Made by a program: the position numbers and the translations under genes | Assembly: GCA_047633055.1 (NCBI GenBank) | Contig: JBLIEI010000072.1 | Span: forward strand, 1 to 21,499 | DNA length: 21,499 nt | DNA from: CALJFL01 sp047633055 | Lineage (GTDB): Bacteria > Pseudomonadota > Gammaproteobacteria > Pseudomonadales > Halieaceae | Direction: 5' to 3' | Shown here: one piece after another, positions 15,801 through 21,499 of the stretch | Numbering within the stretch: the first letter of the stretch is position 1 | Layout: the number at the start of each line of letters is the position of its first letter | Notes under the pieces: model-generated | Seen by the model: only the letters and a program-made list of their open reading frames with translations | Databases searched by the model: none | What the model was told of the DNA's origin: nothing

Positions 15801-17864
15801 GTCTCCGTCCACCGGTAAAATACTGGGTAGGGGTGAAATGACCGCCGCGGGATTGTCGACCATAAGAACGCCCTTGGTGACGACCAGGTCAGGGGCTCCG
15901 ACTGCAAGTGCAACTGCTTGTAATCCGGTGATCGTATCGCCGTCGGTATTGTCATAGGAAGACGAAAAAAGATTTGTTAAAAACAGATCGTCGGCAAACG
16001 GCTCGCTGGTGACCATCGCTAAGAGCTCGACCGATAGGGTTGAACTGAGTGCGTTCGTGATATCTCCGAAATCTAGCGTAACTGAGTTGTTGCCGGGGTT
16101 GGTACTGACCGTGGGGGATAGCGCGTCAAAGGGTGGCAATACGTTCCAATCGGTGGCGCTATTAAAGTCCGCTACGTCAAATACAGGCCGTGGCAGCAAA
16201 TCTTTAAACCGGACATTCGAGGTACTGCCTGCTGGTATTTCCAAAGACAACAGGAAGGTGATCTGCTGCCCGGGCATTAATTCCATTACCGGCGGTGGCG
16301 GGTCGGTGATTTCTTTATCCGCGGTATTTGGCGTAATAATGATATCCGCTGTCGAGTCGTTACTGTCGCTGGCTCCCCGCGACAACATGTAGCCGAGTTC
16401 AAGCTGATTATTCAGCGGATCAGCGGCCTGCACTGGTGTGCCATCGTCGTACTGATCAAGTATGCGTGTCTGGTAGCGCAGTGTTCCCGTGCTGCCGTTT
16501 GGTAGCCCGGTGCCCAGTTCGGTGGCGATGTCCCAAACGATGGTGGTTTGTCCCGGAGCGGGGGTGTTTGGCGTAACAGATTCCACAATACCCAGGTTGG
16601 CACCGTCAATGGTCAGGGCAAGGGTGCCCACAAAGACCATGCCATCGGGAATAATGTCGGAAAAAATAAAGCCGGTGGCGCTGTCGCCACCCCCTTCTGG
16701 ATAATCTGTGAGCTGAAACGTGACGACGTACTCTAATGTTTCGCCAGGTAGCGGGTTGCCAGATACGGACTTCTGGGCGGCTGCATGTACTGCCAATACA
16801 TTGCTCGAATCGGAGCTGCTGTAGTCTTGTTCCTGATAGCGGTAGTCAATGTTTACGGTGTTGTTGATGCCCTGCTGGTCAGCGATAGCCTCGTCGAGAA
16901 TATCGGTAATGTAAACAGGTAACGAGACCACCAAATCGCCATTCCCGCCGGAACCGGTGACCGCTTCGCACTCGATAACCAAGGTGCCACCGGCGTCTGG
17001 CGGCGTATTGGGTAACGTTAGAATCTCGCAGCCTTGACTTAGTGGCGCGGTGATTGAAACCACGCCACCCGTATACTGAATGTTGTTCGGCAAGGTGTCG
17101 CTGGCCAGCACATCGGTAATGGTAACGCTCTCTGAGACAGCCATCTCCCAGGTGTAGTTAAAAGTGTGACTGGGCCCCGGTGGCCTCTCTCCTTCCGGTG
17201 CTGAATTGGTTTTACGCACACGTGCCAACTGAGGGGTTACCGTGCCGATTTCTGAAGGACCCAGCAGCGCGCCGTTCTCGCCTGTGGGCGTGTCTCCGTA
17301 TTCAAACCCTGGGATAATTTCAATATCCAGCGGTATGCCAATCTCGGTATTCACATCAACCACACCGCAGTAATTCATAACCAAGGGTGTTTGATTTTGC
17401 TCGACGGAGCCTACGGGGTATCGTGCAATCCGTGCTGACCCACCTTCGTTTCCAGTTATGGATTGGTCTGAAATAGGATCTATTAGCATGCCGGTTTGAT
17501 CGAAGGTGCCGATGGTTTCGAGCGGTGGCGGGATATCCACGAAATCGATCGAAATATTGCTTATGCCAGTGTCGGTAATGCCAATAAGGTAAGGGCCGTA
17601 GCCGGTGGATGGTGCAAAGTTGGTAAAAACAACATCGGCGCAAAATATTTCGCCAATCAGAGGCTCTGCGGGTAGCCCGGTGGTGGTAATTGCAGGCGCT
17701 TGGGCGAGGGCGGCTCCAGAGAGGCCCAGGCCAAATACAATAGCTCCAAAGAGCGCAGGCACTGGCCACGAACTAGGCATGTTGCAACGATTAAATAGGC
17801 TACTCTTTTGAGTAGCGGTAAAGAGTGGGCGAGCGTGGGCATCGGCTATCTGTGACGGCAACAT
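9825..17864 (-). CDS. Giant secreted multi-domain DUF11/isopeptide-D2-like surface protein
   Basis: A 2,679-residue protein, predicted to be exported. A hydrophobic h-region at about 37-54 precedes an ALAQA cleavage-type site near 56. Residues ~57-205 form an N-terminal domain with C75 and C166 and a TGYGPY motif. Then come at least 16 tandem modules of 130-176 residues. Each opens with a Lys (from K218 to K2522), has a mid-module xxDxLP-type Asp/Glu and closes with an N-x-[AV]-x-[VLI] strand. The last residues, 2648-2679, are a short VPAIP motif, a hydrophobic helix and a basic end. Lys/Arg are scarce and acids plentiful. A structural adhesin or stalk role is likely, but function is inferred. 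The ATG at 17864 gives a long n-region; the ATG at 17780 (residue 29) gives a normal-length but uncharged signal peptide. It lies 43 bp after recG. Confidence 0.85.
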   Translation of the reverse strand: MLPSQIADAHARPLFTATQKSSLFNRCNMPSSWPVPALFGAIVFGLGLSGAALAQAPAITTTGLPAEPLIGEIFCADVVFTNFAPSTGYGPYLIGITDTGISNISIDFVDIPPPLETIGTFDQTGMLIDPISDQSITGNEGGSARIARYPVGSVEQNQTPLVMNYCGVVDVNTEIGIPLDIEIIPGFEYGDTPTGENGALLGPSEIGTVTPQLARVRKTNSAPEGERPPGPSHTFNYTWEMAVSESVTITDVLASDTLPNNIQYTGGVVSITAPLSQGCEILTLPNTPPDAGGTLVIECEAVTGSGGNGDLVVSLPVYITDILDEAIADQQGINNTVNIDYRYQEQDYSSSDSSNVLAVHAAAQKSVSGNPLPGETLEYVVTFQLTDYPEGGGDSATGFIFSDIIPDGMVFVGTLALTIDGANLGIVESVTPNTPAPGQTTIVWDIATELGTGLPNGSTGTLRYQTRILDQYDDGTPVQAADPLNNQLELGYMLSRGASDSNDSTADIIITPNTADKEITDPPPPVMELMPGQQITFLLSLEIPAGSTSNVRFKDLLPRPVFDVADFNSATDWNVLPPFDALSPTVSTNPGNNSVTLDFGDITNALSSTLSVELLAMVTSEPFADDLFLTNLFSSSYDNTDGDTITGLQAVALAVGAPDLVVTKGVLMVDNPAAVISPLPSILPVDGDVTGADYSDTIEYQITVENIGGQSAFSVTIQDPVRNGLDCAASMAGDVVDGNGNELAFTGNLTSPTGLVLTNPVSGNDGSPEAGGAPYSTDTAIITTRCQLELSVTPGQTITNDATVRWVSTPGGNDLFPEQTDDASVFISLPSMTKSVIATNPGYTGDLKQIHIGEILTYQLDITVPEGTSPAVKLEDMVDEGLAHVEVVSVTALSPDLLTSIGSFDDVAANAGFSSAGGGEAAIDRKLVFGPGNNDAGFGIITNNNQVNGSDEVIRVIYLARALNATSNVTGTGLGNRARWSWTPTGGTERNIQVRADRINIVEPQLNLSKTFIPDTGDNESPPRVIIALDHLGPSVADGYDLTFTDALPRDMGIDGGVTLDNCPAGTTPLVVRENGSDTLTITWPEFETNNGACIITFDTEFIFPVFAGITLENCANLSWESMADSNQPADGSPNNSPGIASERTGFVADPGGGANDYLTQACDQYKVFGLGISKTVSGSSQSHTDNIPGTPAGAESLTIGELVYFDLFVTVPEAPALDIEVADALPKTTMTLELVSADTLFVGDDLTPTIPNPVPLIIDTSGNGINDSVSLDYGFTTHNTNMVTNNDDRIGIRVVAKVLDLDENANNDFDRNSGIIRFLPNASATDGYGIELVEPLLNVEKIGNRARVEGGDDIGYRLTLSHSPASRIDAQNITLTDLLPPDLLLDASSIATGSLCTVLPDSGPSAAGNGVTASWDSFPLGGVCEIEFLASVSILAETGNEIDNIVSVSWTSLDTEGDEDDRLYNREDAWKVIVSAPGLLKTMTSTNVPETLFTLAAPSQKLTVGEEATFTITALFADGTTPSATLQDFLPDISVALEFTGSRIVFIGEDLDIDTNPVVGEPAVACSPPSEQCLQWVLGDVVNQRDAGPSPELRNAMIFSVDVVVLDDPLNSGAPGEDDNLLNIANLIGSGFIISASDQFDVVEPQLTIQKLTESGRPEDVTAAGAEHTFTIVLEHLPDSTSAALGLEIVDRLSPQMAWLDDSSVTSDCPNFMFDAPPAEQTGSVIFSISELPVATQRCTISFTVKMSDTLPTPGTYVNTAAVTWESAPGSLESRSYADEVRAFLVTLNDAGVRKSVAATSVPDTKLRQFDPLLRDVTIGEIVEYVIVSRFTEGRTNRAVLTDTFQMDGGGELELLGGEIIFLGANISTSLPGTPVVTGNTIEIDYGSVTNIPDGLDSEDDSIVYRLELLIADSVTNTAGNELINEVTLAYQGLLNTTLFIEDDATVEVVEPKLELSKSFTGVEADRVTLRLELTNTGSAPAYDVAITDEFDETLWVSGSLEIISLPPGYSLTEASSGGITTVTLALENVSTPPRGPEVLTPTETITAIFSVRLTNNGQPGPSTIVNTALAEADSLPGDNPRQRTYTSDASDTILLPALNLEKTWAGPNTPALPGDTLTYTLTLTNTGDASASNIRVADTPDVIGALQAGSVTTIRGTNPDAGSIVIGNSSGDIEVEVTFAEVIAGSSVDISYDVLIPLPYPDGMSAPEQLVNQATADSFELTTIVSDNRDTATEEDETVVPILADPVMIVTKNDQVIFTLPGETIIYQIDYGNVGSQDATGVIVSDIVPEDTAFSAALSSTGWSCSNGAPAGTLCQQDIGALAGASGGVLFFAVTVQDPVASGVISIFNTASITEDGVEFGQATSPPSADDDMEETPLFARPILEVFKNDGGVSTAPGETLRYAIVYRNIGPQIATGVVLTETVPNDVMYDASASRPAWACPNGGTAGTVCTLDVGELGVEVGRGAIFGLQVITPARPGLALISNTVILNDDGANTPSPLIEEASDDTPLIANPDLVIHKTSDGGPIFINKVLTYTINYRNVGNQNATGVVIRERVPQNTAFSEENSAPTLWSCDDGAGSGSSCSHNVGNLAAGESGEITFAVTVLETPRDAQIVNVVETNDDGISGPDPTPLNNIARVIDSFLPSGVPAIPAILLLMLSLGVAGLSWRAIARRGRR
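9828..9923 (-). other. C-terminal CTERM-like sorting/anchor tail of the giant protein
   Basis: Residues 2648-2679 read SGVPAIP, then a hydrophobic run ILLLMLSLGVAGL, then WRAIARRGRR. This motif-helix-basic layout matches that of PEP-CTERM, IPTL-CTERM and related exosortase or rhombosortase targets. It is not an exact match to any named class I recall; IPTL-CTERM usually has IPTLSxW. No processing enzyme is encoded in this window. Confidence 0.6.
9939..11132 (-). repeat. Three C-terminal DUF11 repeats with C-x9-C pairs
   Basis: Residues ~2245-2642 hold three closely similar repeats of about 130-136 residues. Each has a VxKND/HKTSDGG opening, PGExLxYxIxYxNxGxQxATGV, a VPxxxxF/Y segment and a WxC-x9-C loop (C2307/C2317, C2443/C2453, C2576/C2586). 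They close with NTAS, NTVI and NVVE at N2351, N2487 and N2618. They are more alike than the other modules, suggesting later duplication. Confidence 0.8.
11580..15392 (-). repeat. Alternating two-domain superrepeat, four copies
   Basis: Residues ~825-2095 alternate two module types. Type B opens with K834, K1175, K1482 and K1796 and has [IV]GE followed by xxF/VPEG. Type A opens with VEPxLxxxK at K1010, K1342, K1652 and K1959. B-to-B distances are 341, 307 and 314 residues; A-to-A distances are 332, 310 and 307. The pattern fits repeated duplication of an A-B unit of about 310-340 residues. The copies have diverged so far that no obvious DNA-level repeat remains. Confidence 0.75.
17799..17816 (-). 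promoter_or_regulatory. Perfect 7-bp stem-loop near the giant gene's start
   Basis: GCTACTC-TTTT-GAGTAGC (plus strand) is a perfect 7-bp inverted repeat with a 4-base loop. It is 18 bp upstream of the second possible ATG (17780) and inside the first codons if translation starts at 17864. If the downstream start is used it would be a 5' leader hairpin that could control translation or mRNA stability. Confidence 0.45.
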
Positions 17865-17878
17865 TGAATCGGTCTTAA

Positions 17879-17884
17879 ATTATA
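17879..17884 (-). promoter_or_regulatory. Perfect -10 box TATAAT ahead of the giant gene
   Basis: TATAAT on the minus strand lies in the 43-bp gap after recG. Transcription would start about base 17872, only 8 bases before the ATG at 17864 but about 92 before the ATG at 17780. No -35 box is found at 16-18 bp; TTGACC at 17911-17906 is 21 bp away and overlaps the recG stop. It may need an activator, or may be chance. Confidence 0.4.
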
Positions 17885-17907
17885 ATGGATGGCAGGTTAC
17901 CATACGG

Positions 17908-19974
17908 TCAAACTTGGGCAAAGCTGCGCCGATCGCCAGTCCAGCGGGTAATCAGCGGTTCCACCCGGTCCGGAAAGAAGTTCGTTAATTCTGCCGCCAA
18001 GGACTGGACCTGGGGTAGCAGCATGTTGTGTTCTGGCAGTCTGGCCACCCGAAATTCCATAATTCCGGTTTGCCGCGTGCCGAGTACTTCACCTGGGCCT
18101 CGAAGTTCAAGGTCTTTCTCTGCGATATAGAAGCCGTCTGAACTTTCGCGCAGTGCCTGCAGTCGCTGTTTGCCATTACCGCTCAATGGCGTTTGATAGA
18201 GTAACAGGCAGTGACTTGCGACGTCGCCACGCCCTACCCTGCCCCGCAGTTGGTGTAGTTGCGCCAGACCCAGACGTTCAGGATTTTCGATAATCATCAG
18301 ACTCGCATTCGGTACGTCAACACCGACTTCTATTACTGTGGTGGCGACTAAAAGTTCAATCTTCCCGGTCTTAAAATCTGCCATCACGGCGTCTTTTTCA
18401 GCAGGTTTTAGGCGGCCGTGAATCAAACCTATGGTGAGTTCTGGTAGAGCTTCCTGAAGCTCGGTTGCGGTAACTTCTGCTGCCTGCGCCTGCAATGCGT
18501 CGCTTTCTTCAATAAGCGTGCATACCCAGTAGGCTTGTCTTGAGTTGCTGCAAGCGTGAGCAACTCGCTCGACGACTTGTTGACGTCGGCTATTGTCCAG
18601 CAACAGAGTTTCTACCGGTTTACGACCTGGGGGTAGCTCATCAATGATAGAGCAATCCAGATCAGCGTAAGCGACCATGGACAAGGTGCGCGGGATCGGT
18701 GTAGCGGTCATTATGAGCTGGTGGGGCCGTCGCCCCTCGCCCGCTTTTTCGGTTAAGCTCAAGCGCTGGTGGACTCCAAAGCGATGTTGCTCATCGACGA
18801 TTACCAACGCCAGCTTGGCAAAGTGAACATCATTTTGAAACAGCGCATGAGTTCCAATCACCAGTTCTGCCTCTCCTTGATCAATCCGCGCTAATGCCAG
18901 CTTGCGCTTCTTGCCTTTGACACGACCACTAAGCCATTCCTGCTCAATAGCGTAAGGGGCAAACCACTCCGCGAAATTTCTGCGGTGTTGTTCCGCCAGT
19001 ATTTCAGTCGGCGCCATGATGGCGACCTGATAGCCGTTGCTTATAGCCTGCAGGGCCGCTGCTGCGGCAACCAGCGTTTTTCCTGAACCGACGTCGCCCT
19101 GGAGCAATCGCAGCATAGGCTTGTCCTTAGCAAGATCTATAGCGATTTCCTCAATCACACGTTGCTGTGCGCCTGTGGGTTGAAATGGCAGGTCGGCAAG
19201 GAATTGAGCTTGCTGCTGTGCGTTAATGGCCAATGCCGGCGCCGGCGTTCGCTGTTGGCTCTCGCGTAATTTCTGCAGTGAAAGGTTGTGAGCGATTAGC
19301 TCCTCCAAGGCGAGCCGCAATTGAGCCGGGTGTTCCCCATCACGCATTTGAGCTATTGGGGCGTCGGGGGGTGGACGGTGCAGATACTCGAGCGCGGATA
19401 CCAAATCCAAAGTCTGGCCCTCAGAAGGTGGTAGCAGGTCTTCGGGCTGTTCTTTTAGCAAAATATCCACCGCCTGGCCGCACAGCTTGCGCCATTGATT
19501 CTGACTGATGCCGTCAGTGGTTGGGTAAATGGGGGTTAGAGCCTCTTCTACGTTGGCACTATCAACGTTTGTGCATTCACGATATTCCGGATGGTACATT
19601 TCTATACCGCTGCCGCCTCTTCTGGCCTGGCCAAAGCAGCGTAATCGGTTCCCCGGCTGCAGATTATTACGCTGGGCGGCGCTAAAGTGAAAAAATCGTA
19701 AAGTCAGGGTACCGCTGCCATCCTGCAGGCGCACGACCAGGCTGCGGCGGCGACCAAACACTACGTCAGCGAGTTTTACCTGCCCTTCAACGACAGCCTC
19801 GATGCCGTCCTGCAGAGCACCTATGGGGGTAATGCGAGTACGATCCTGGTAACGTAAAGGCAGATGGAACAAAAGATCTTCGACCGATTGCACGCCGTAA
19901 TCTGCAAGTTTTTCGCAGAGTCTAGGGCCCACGCCCCGCAAAGAGCGCACCGGTCGGTTGGATATTGCTGCCAC
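17908..19974 (-). CDS. recG: ATP-dependent DNA helicase RecG
   Basis: A 688-residue superfamily 2 helicase that remodels stalled replication forks and branched DNA. The N-terminal wedge/OB region (SLRGVGPRLCEKL at 11-23, HLPLRYQDRT at 37-46) is intact. The helicase core has Walker A GDVGSGKT at 293-300, APTEILAEQH at 321-330, the DEQH box at 394-397, TATPIPRTL and the QLRGRVGRG motif VI. Length is normal. The start is GTG at 19974, 6 bp after the oxyR stop. An AAGGA inside the last oxyR codons is correctly spaced as its ribosome site, so recG is probably translated from the oxyR message. In Pseudomonas oxyR and recG are also neighbours. Confidence 0.96.
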   Translation of the reverse strand: MAAISNRPVRSLRGVGPRLCEKLADYGVQSVEDLLFHLPLRYQDRTRITPIGALQDGIEAVVEGQVKLADVVFGRRRSLVVRLQDGSGTLTLRFFHFSAAQRNNLQPGNRLRCFGQARRGGSGIEMYHPEYRECTNVDSANVEEALTPIYPTTDGISQNQWRKLCGQAVDILLKEQPEDLLPPSEGQTLDLVSALEYLHRPPPDAPIAQMRDGEHPAQLRLALEELIAHNLSLQKLRESQQRTPAPALAINAQQQAQFLADLPFQPTGAQQRVIEEIAIDLAKDKPMLRLLQGDVGSGKTLVAAAAALQAISNGYQVAIMAPTEILAEQHRRNFAEWFAPYAIEQEWLSGRVKGKKRKLALARIDQGEAELVIGTHALFQNDVHFAKLALVIVDEQHRFGVHQRLSLTEKAGEGRRPHQLIMTATPIPRTLSMVAYADLDCSIIDELPPGRKPVETLLLDNSRRQQVVERVAHACSNSRQAYWVCTLIEESDALQAQAAEVTATELQEALPELTIGLIHGRLKPAEKDAVMADFKTGKIELLVATTVIEVGVDVPNASLMIIENPERLGLAQLHQLRGRVGRGDVASHCLLLYQTPLSGNGKQRLQALRESSDGFYIAEKDLELRGPGEVLGTRQTGIMEFRVARLPEHNMLLPQVQSLAAELTNFFPDRVEPLITRWTGDRRSFAQV

Positions 19975-19980
19975 CGCTAT

Positions 19981-20880
19981 TCAGTCCTTAAGTGCGCTGG
20001 TCAATATATCGATGGCTTCCGGCCGTGGGTAACTTGCCCTCCATGCCAGAGCGACGGTTCTTTTAGGCTGTGGCCTGGTGAACGGGCGTATTACGAGGTT
20101 TTGGTTGGCATACTGCGCAGTATCAGCTGCCTGCTTGGGTAACACAGTAATCCCCATTCCGCCGGCAACCATGTGCTTGAGGGTTTCCAGAGAACTGCCC
20201 TCTATTATCGCGCGCCCTCGCTCGCGGTCATGCTGTATGGCGCGGCCTAATCCTGGGCAGGCCTCCAATACCTGATCACGAAAACAATGGCCTTCTCCCA
20301 TTAGCAAAACCCGGTGCCTGGCAAGTGCTGCGGGTGAAATAGTTTTCTTTTTGGCTAAGGGGTGGTCCTTAGGCGCCATAACGACGAAGGTCTCGTCAAA
20401 GATCGGTCGTGTGACCACGTCGGGTTCGGTGAACGGTAGGGCTACGAAAATGGCGTCCAGTTCGCCGCTGGACAGCTTTTTGCGCAGATTGGCCGTGTAG
20501 TTTTCCTCAATGTATAGAGGCATATGGGGGGCATAATGTTGCGAACCTCTAATCAGGCGCGGGAACAGGTAGGGGCCTACTGTGTAAATTGCACCTACCG
20601 ATAACACCGACCCCAGAGGATCCTTACCCAACCTTGCCATACTCTCCAGGTTACTGGCCTCGCGCAGTACAGTTTTGGCCTGAACTACAATCTGGTGGCC
20701 AATTGGCGTGGGCGAAACCCGGTTCCTGGCGCGCTCGAACAACGCAACCCCCAGTTCCTCCTCCAGCTTTTTTACGGCAACGCTCAGTGTGGGTTGGCTG
20801 ACAAAGCATTGCTCTGCGGCTTTGCGAAAATGGCCTGTTTCGGAGAGTGCTATCAGGTAACGCAGTTCAGTCAGTGTCAT
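19981..20880 (-). CDS. oxyR: Hydrogen peroxide-sensing regulator OxyR (LysR family)
   Basis: A 299-residue LysR-type transcription factor. Residues 1-60 are the winged helix-turn-helix (LTELRYLIALSETGHFRKAA, CFVSQPTLSVAVKKLE). The sensor domain carries GEGHCFRDQVLEAC with C199 and C208, the same numbers as the two cysteines that form the peroxide-sensing disulfide in E. coli OxyR. The T100-V-G-P segment (AIYTVGPYLFPRLI) also matches OxyR. It would activate antioxidant genes on oxidation; yaaA at 4050 is one known target type. It heads an oxyR-recG pair and is divergent from an SDR-type gene across 38 bp. No clear ribosome site is seen before the ATG. Confidence 0.95.
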   Translation of the reverse strand: MTLTELRYLIALSETGHFRKAAEQCFVSQPTLSVAVKKLEEELGVALFERARNRVSPTPIGHQIVVQAKTVLREASNLESMARLGKDPLGSVLSVGAIYTVGPYLFPRLIRGSQHYAPHMPLYIEENYTANLRKKLSSGELDAIFVALPFTEPDVVTRPIFDETFVVMAPKDHPLAKKKTISPAALARHRVLLMGEGHCFRDQVLEACPGLGRAIQHDRERGRAIIEGSSLETLKHMVAGGMGITVLPKQAADTAQYANQNLVIRPFTRPQPKRTVALAWRASYPRPEAIDILTSALKD

Positions 20881-20918
20881 AATGAAAACTCAATAACTTA
20901 GTGTGTGTAGTGTAACGA
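20881..20918. promoter_or_regulatory. 38-bp divergent gap between oxyR and an SDR-type gene
   Basis: This short AT-rich interval must hold the start signals of both genes, whose promoters would have to overlap the flanking coding ends. I see no convincing sigma-70 boxes and no clear ATAG/CTAT OxyR half-site array. OxyR autoregulation here would be expected from family knowledge but is not shown by the sequence. Confidence 0.25.
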
Positions 20919-21499
20919 GTGAATGATCCGAAATTGAAGCGTGACCGGGTATTGTTTTTGGGCTGCGGCGATCTGGGCATTAGAGCCGGTAATAAACTGT
21001 TGGAAGATAACTTTATTGTTGCCGGCGCTCGTCGCGATGTAGCCAGCTTACCTGAAAAATTTATCCCACTGGCTATAGATTATACCAAAGAAGATCAGTT
21101 GAACTGTCTTGCCGACTTTTCCCCTGGCTATGTGGTCGTCAGTTTTAAACCGCTGTCTCCAGACCCCAAGGGCTACCATGAGGGCTTTCTGTTAGCAGCA
21201 GAGAAGCTACAGAGAACACTGGCTGCAGATCCGCCGTATAGGACTTTTTTTGTATCCAGCACTCGGATTTTTGCAGAGCAACACGGGGGCTGGGTCGATG
21301 AAGCGAGTGTGAGAGCAGAACATGATCCCTGCGCAGTCTCTATGCTGGCCGCGGAACAAACGATGCGCGAACTCGGACCGAGCACGGCACTATATTTTGC
21401 TGGATTGTACGGGGTACCCGGCGGCCGCTTACTGGCTCGAGTTCAGCGAGGTGAACTGAGTGCGCTAGAACCCGCACGCTACAGCAACCGGATTCACCG
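20919..21499 (+). CDS. SDR/NAD-dependent epimerase-like protein (YeeZ-type), 5' part
   Basis: An open frame of ~193 codons that continues past the right edge. It probably starts at GTG 20919, directly after an in-frame TAA at 20913; TTG 20934 is the alternative. The product opens with KRDRVLFLGCGDLGIRAG, a Rossmann dinucleotide site with GxGxxGxxxG at G15, G17, G20 and G24. A later FFVSSTRIFAEQHGGWVDE corresponds to the SST-vY-G segment of extended SDR epimerases. GLYGVPGGRLLARVQRGE resembles the RxxGlYGPGR segment of YeeZ-like proteins. It is likely an NAD(P)-binding oxidoreductase of unknown substrate. It is divergent from oxyR. The C-terminal half is not visible. Confidence 0.8.
   Translation, partial: MNDPKLKRDRVLFLGCGDLGIRAGNKLLEDNFIVAGARRDVASLPEKFIPLAIDYTKEDQLNCLADFSPGYVVVSFKPLSPDPKGYHEGFLLAAEKLQRTLAADPPYRTFFVSSTRIFAEQHGGWVDEASVRAEHDPCAVSMLAAEQTMRELGPSTALYFAGLYGVPGGRLLARVQRGELSALEPARYSNRIH

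Noticed and set aside
9939..17221. Many open frames of 60-130 codons on the opposite strand of the giant gene
   Set aside because: They are Ser/Thr/Val-rich mirror frames of a repetitive gene, with no recognisable domains or ribosome sites.
9825..17864. CRISPR array, phage tail or mobile element as an explanation for the 8-kb block
   Set aside because: It is one uninterrupted reading frame with protein-level, not DNA-level, repeats, a signal peptide and no transposase or integrase motif.
17879..17911. TTGACC plus TATAAT as a complete sigma-70 promoter
   Set aside because: The spacer is 21 bp, too long for a standard promoter; only the -10 box was kept, at low confidence.

Overview
The window looks like chromosomal DNA of a free-living, probably marine, gammaproteobacterium. 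It carries UvrD, RecG, OxyR with both redox cysteines, UbiC/UbiA, YaaA, YciA, a FemAB-like acyltransferase and a TRAP transporter. No RNA gene, IS element, integrase or CRISPR array was seen. Genes are packed tightly, with overlapping or abutting stops, and no intergenic stretch exceeds about 230 bp.

Left part (1-4050): the 3' end of uvrD is followed by dctP, a 2-oxo-acid-type TRAP binding protein. On the opposite strand lies a dctQ-dctM-yciA operon that converges on dctP, so the transporter is split over two strands. A pair of 15-bp tandem repeats, each able to fold into a small hairpin, sits where dctP and yciA overlap.

Middle part (4050-9800): yaaA and a DUF938 methyltransferase gene run rightward. 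They abut a leftward operon ubiC-ubiA-FemAB-like. UbiC makes 4-hydroxybenzoate and UbiA prenylates it for ubiquinone. Divergent to ubiC is a gene that fuses rubredoxin to its FAD-dependent reductase.

Right part (9825-21499): oxyR and recG are coupled on the minus strand. Forty-three bp after recG comes one 8-kb gene, about 37% of the window, for a secreted 2,679-residue protein. I count at least 16 tandem beta-sandwich (DUF11/fimbrial D2-like) modules. Each starts at a conserved Lys, has a mid-module Asp/Glu and ends at a conserved Asn, the arrangement expected of self-forming Lys-Asn isopeptide bonds. The central eight modules alternate between two types. All 22 cysteines can be paired within or next to modules, and the C-terminus resembles a CTERM sorting tail. 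The gene lies inside a neighbourhood (oxyR, recG, rubredoxin/reductase, ubiC, ubiA) that is also found clustered in Pseudomonas, which suggests a lineage-specific insertion. Divergent from oxyR, the start of an SDR/epimerase-type gene runs off the right edge.

The most novel object is the giant modular protein. The rest are recognisable housekeeping and transport genes with a few unusual arrangements.
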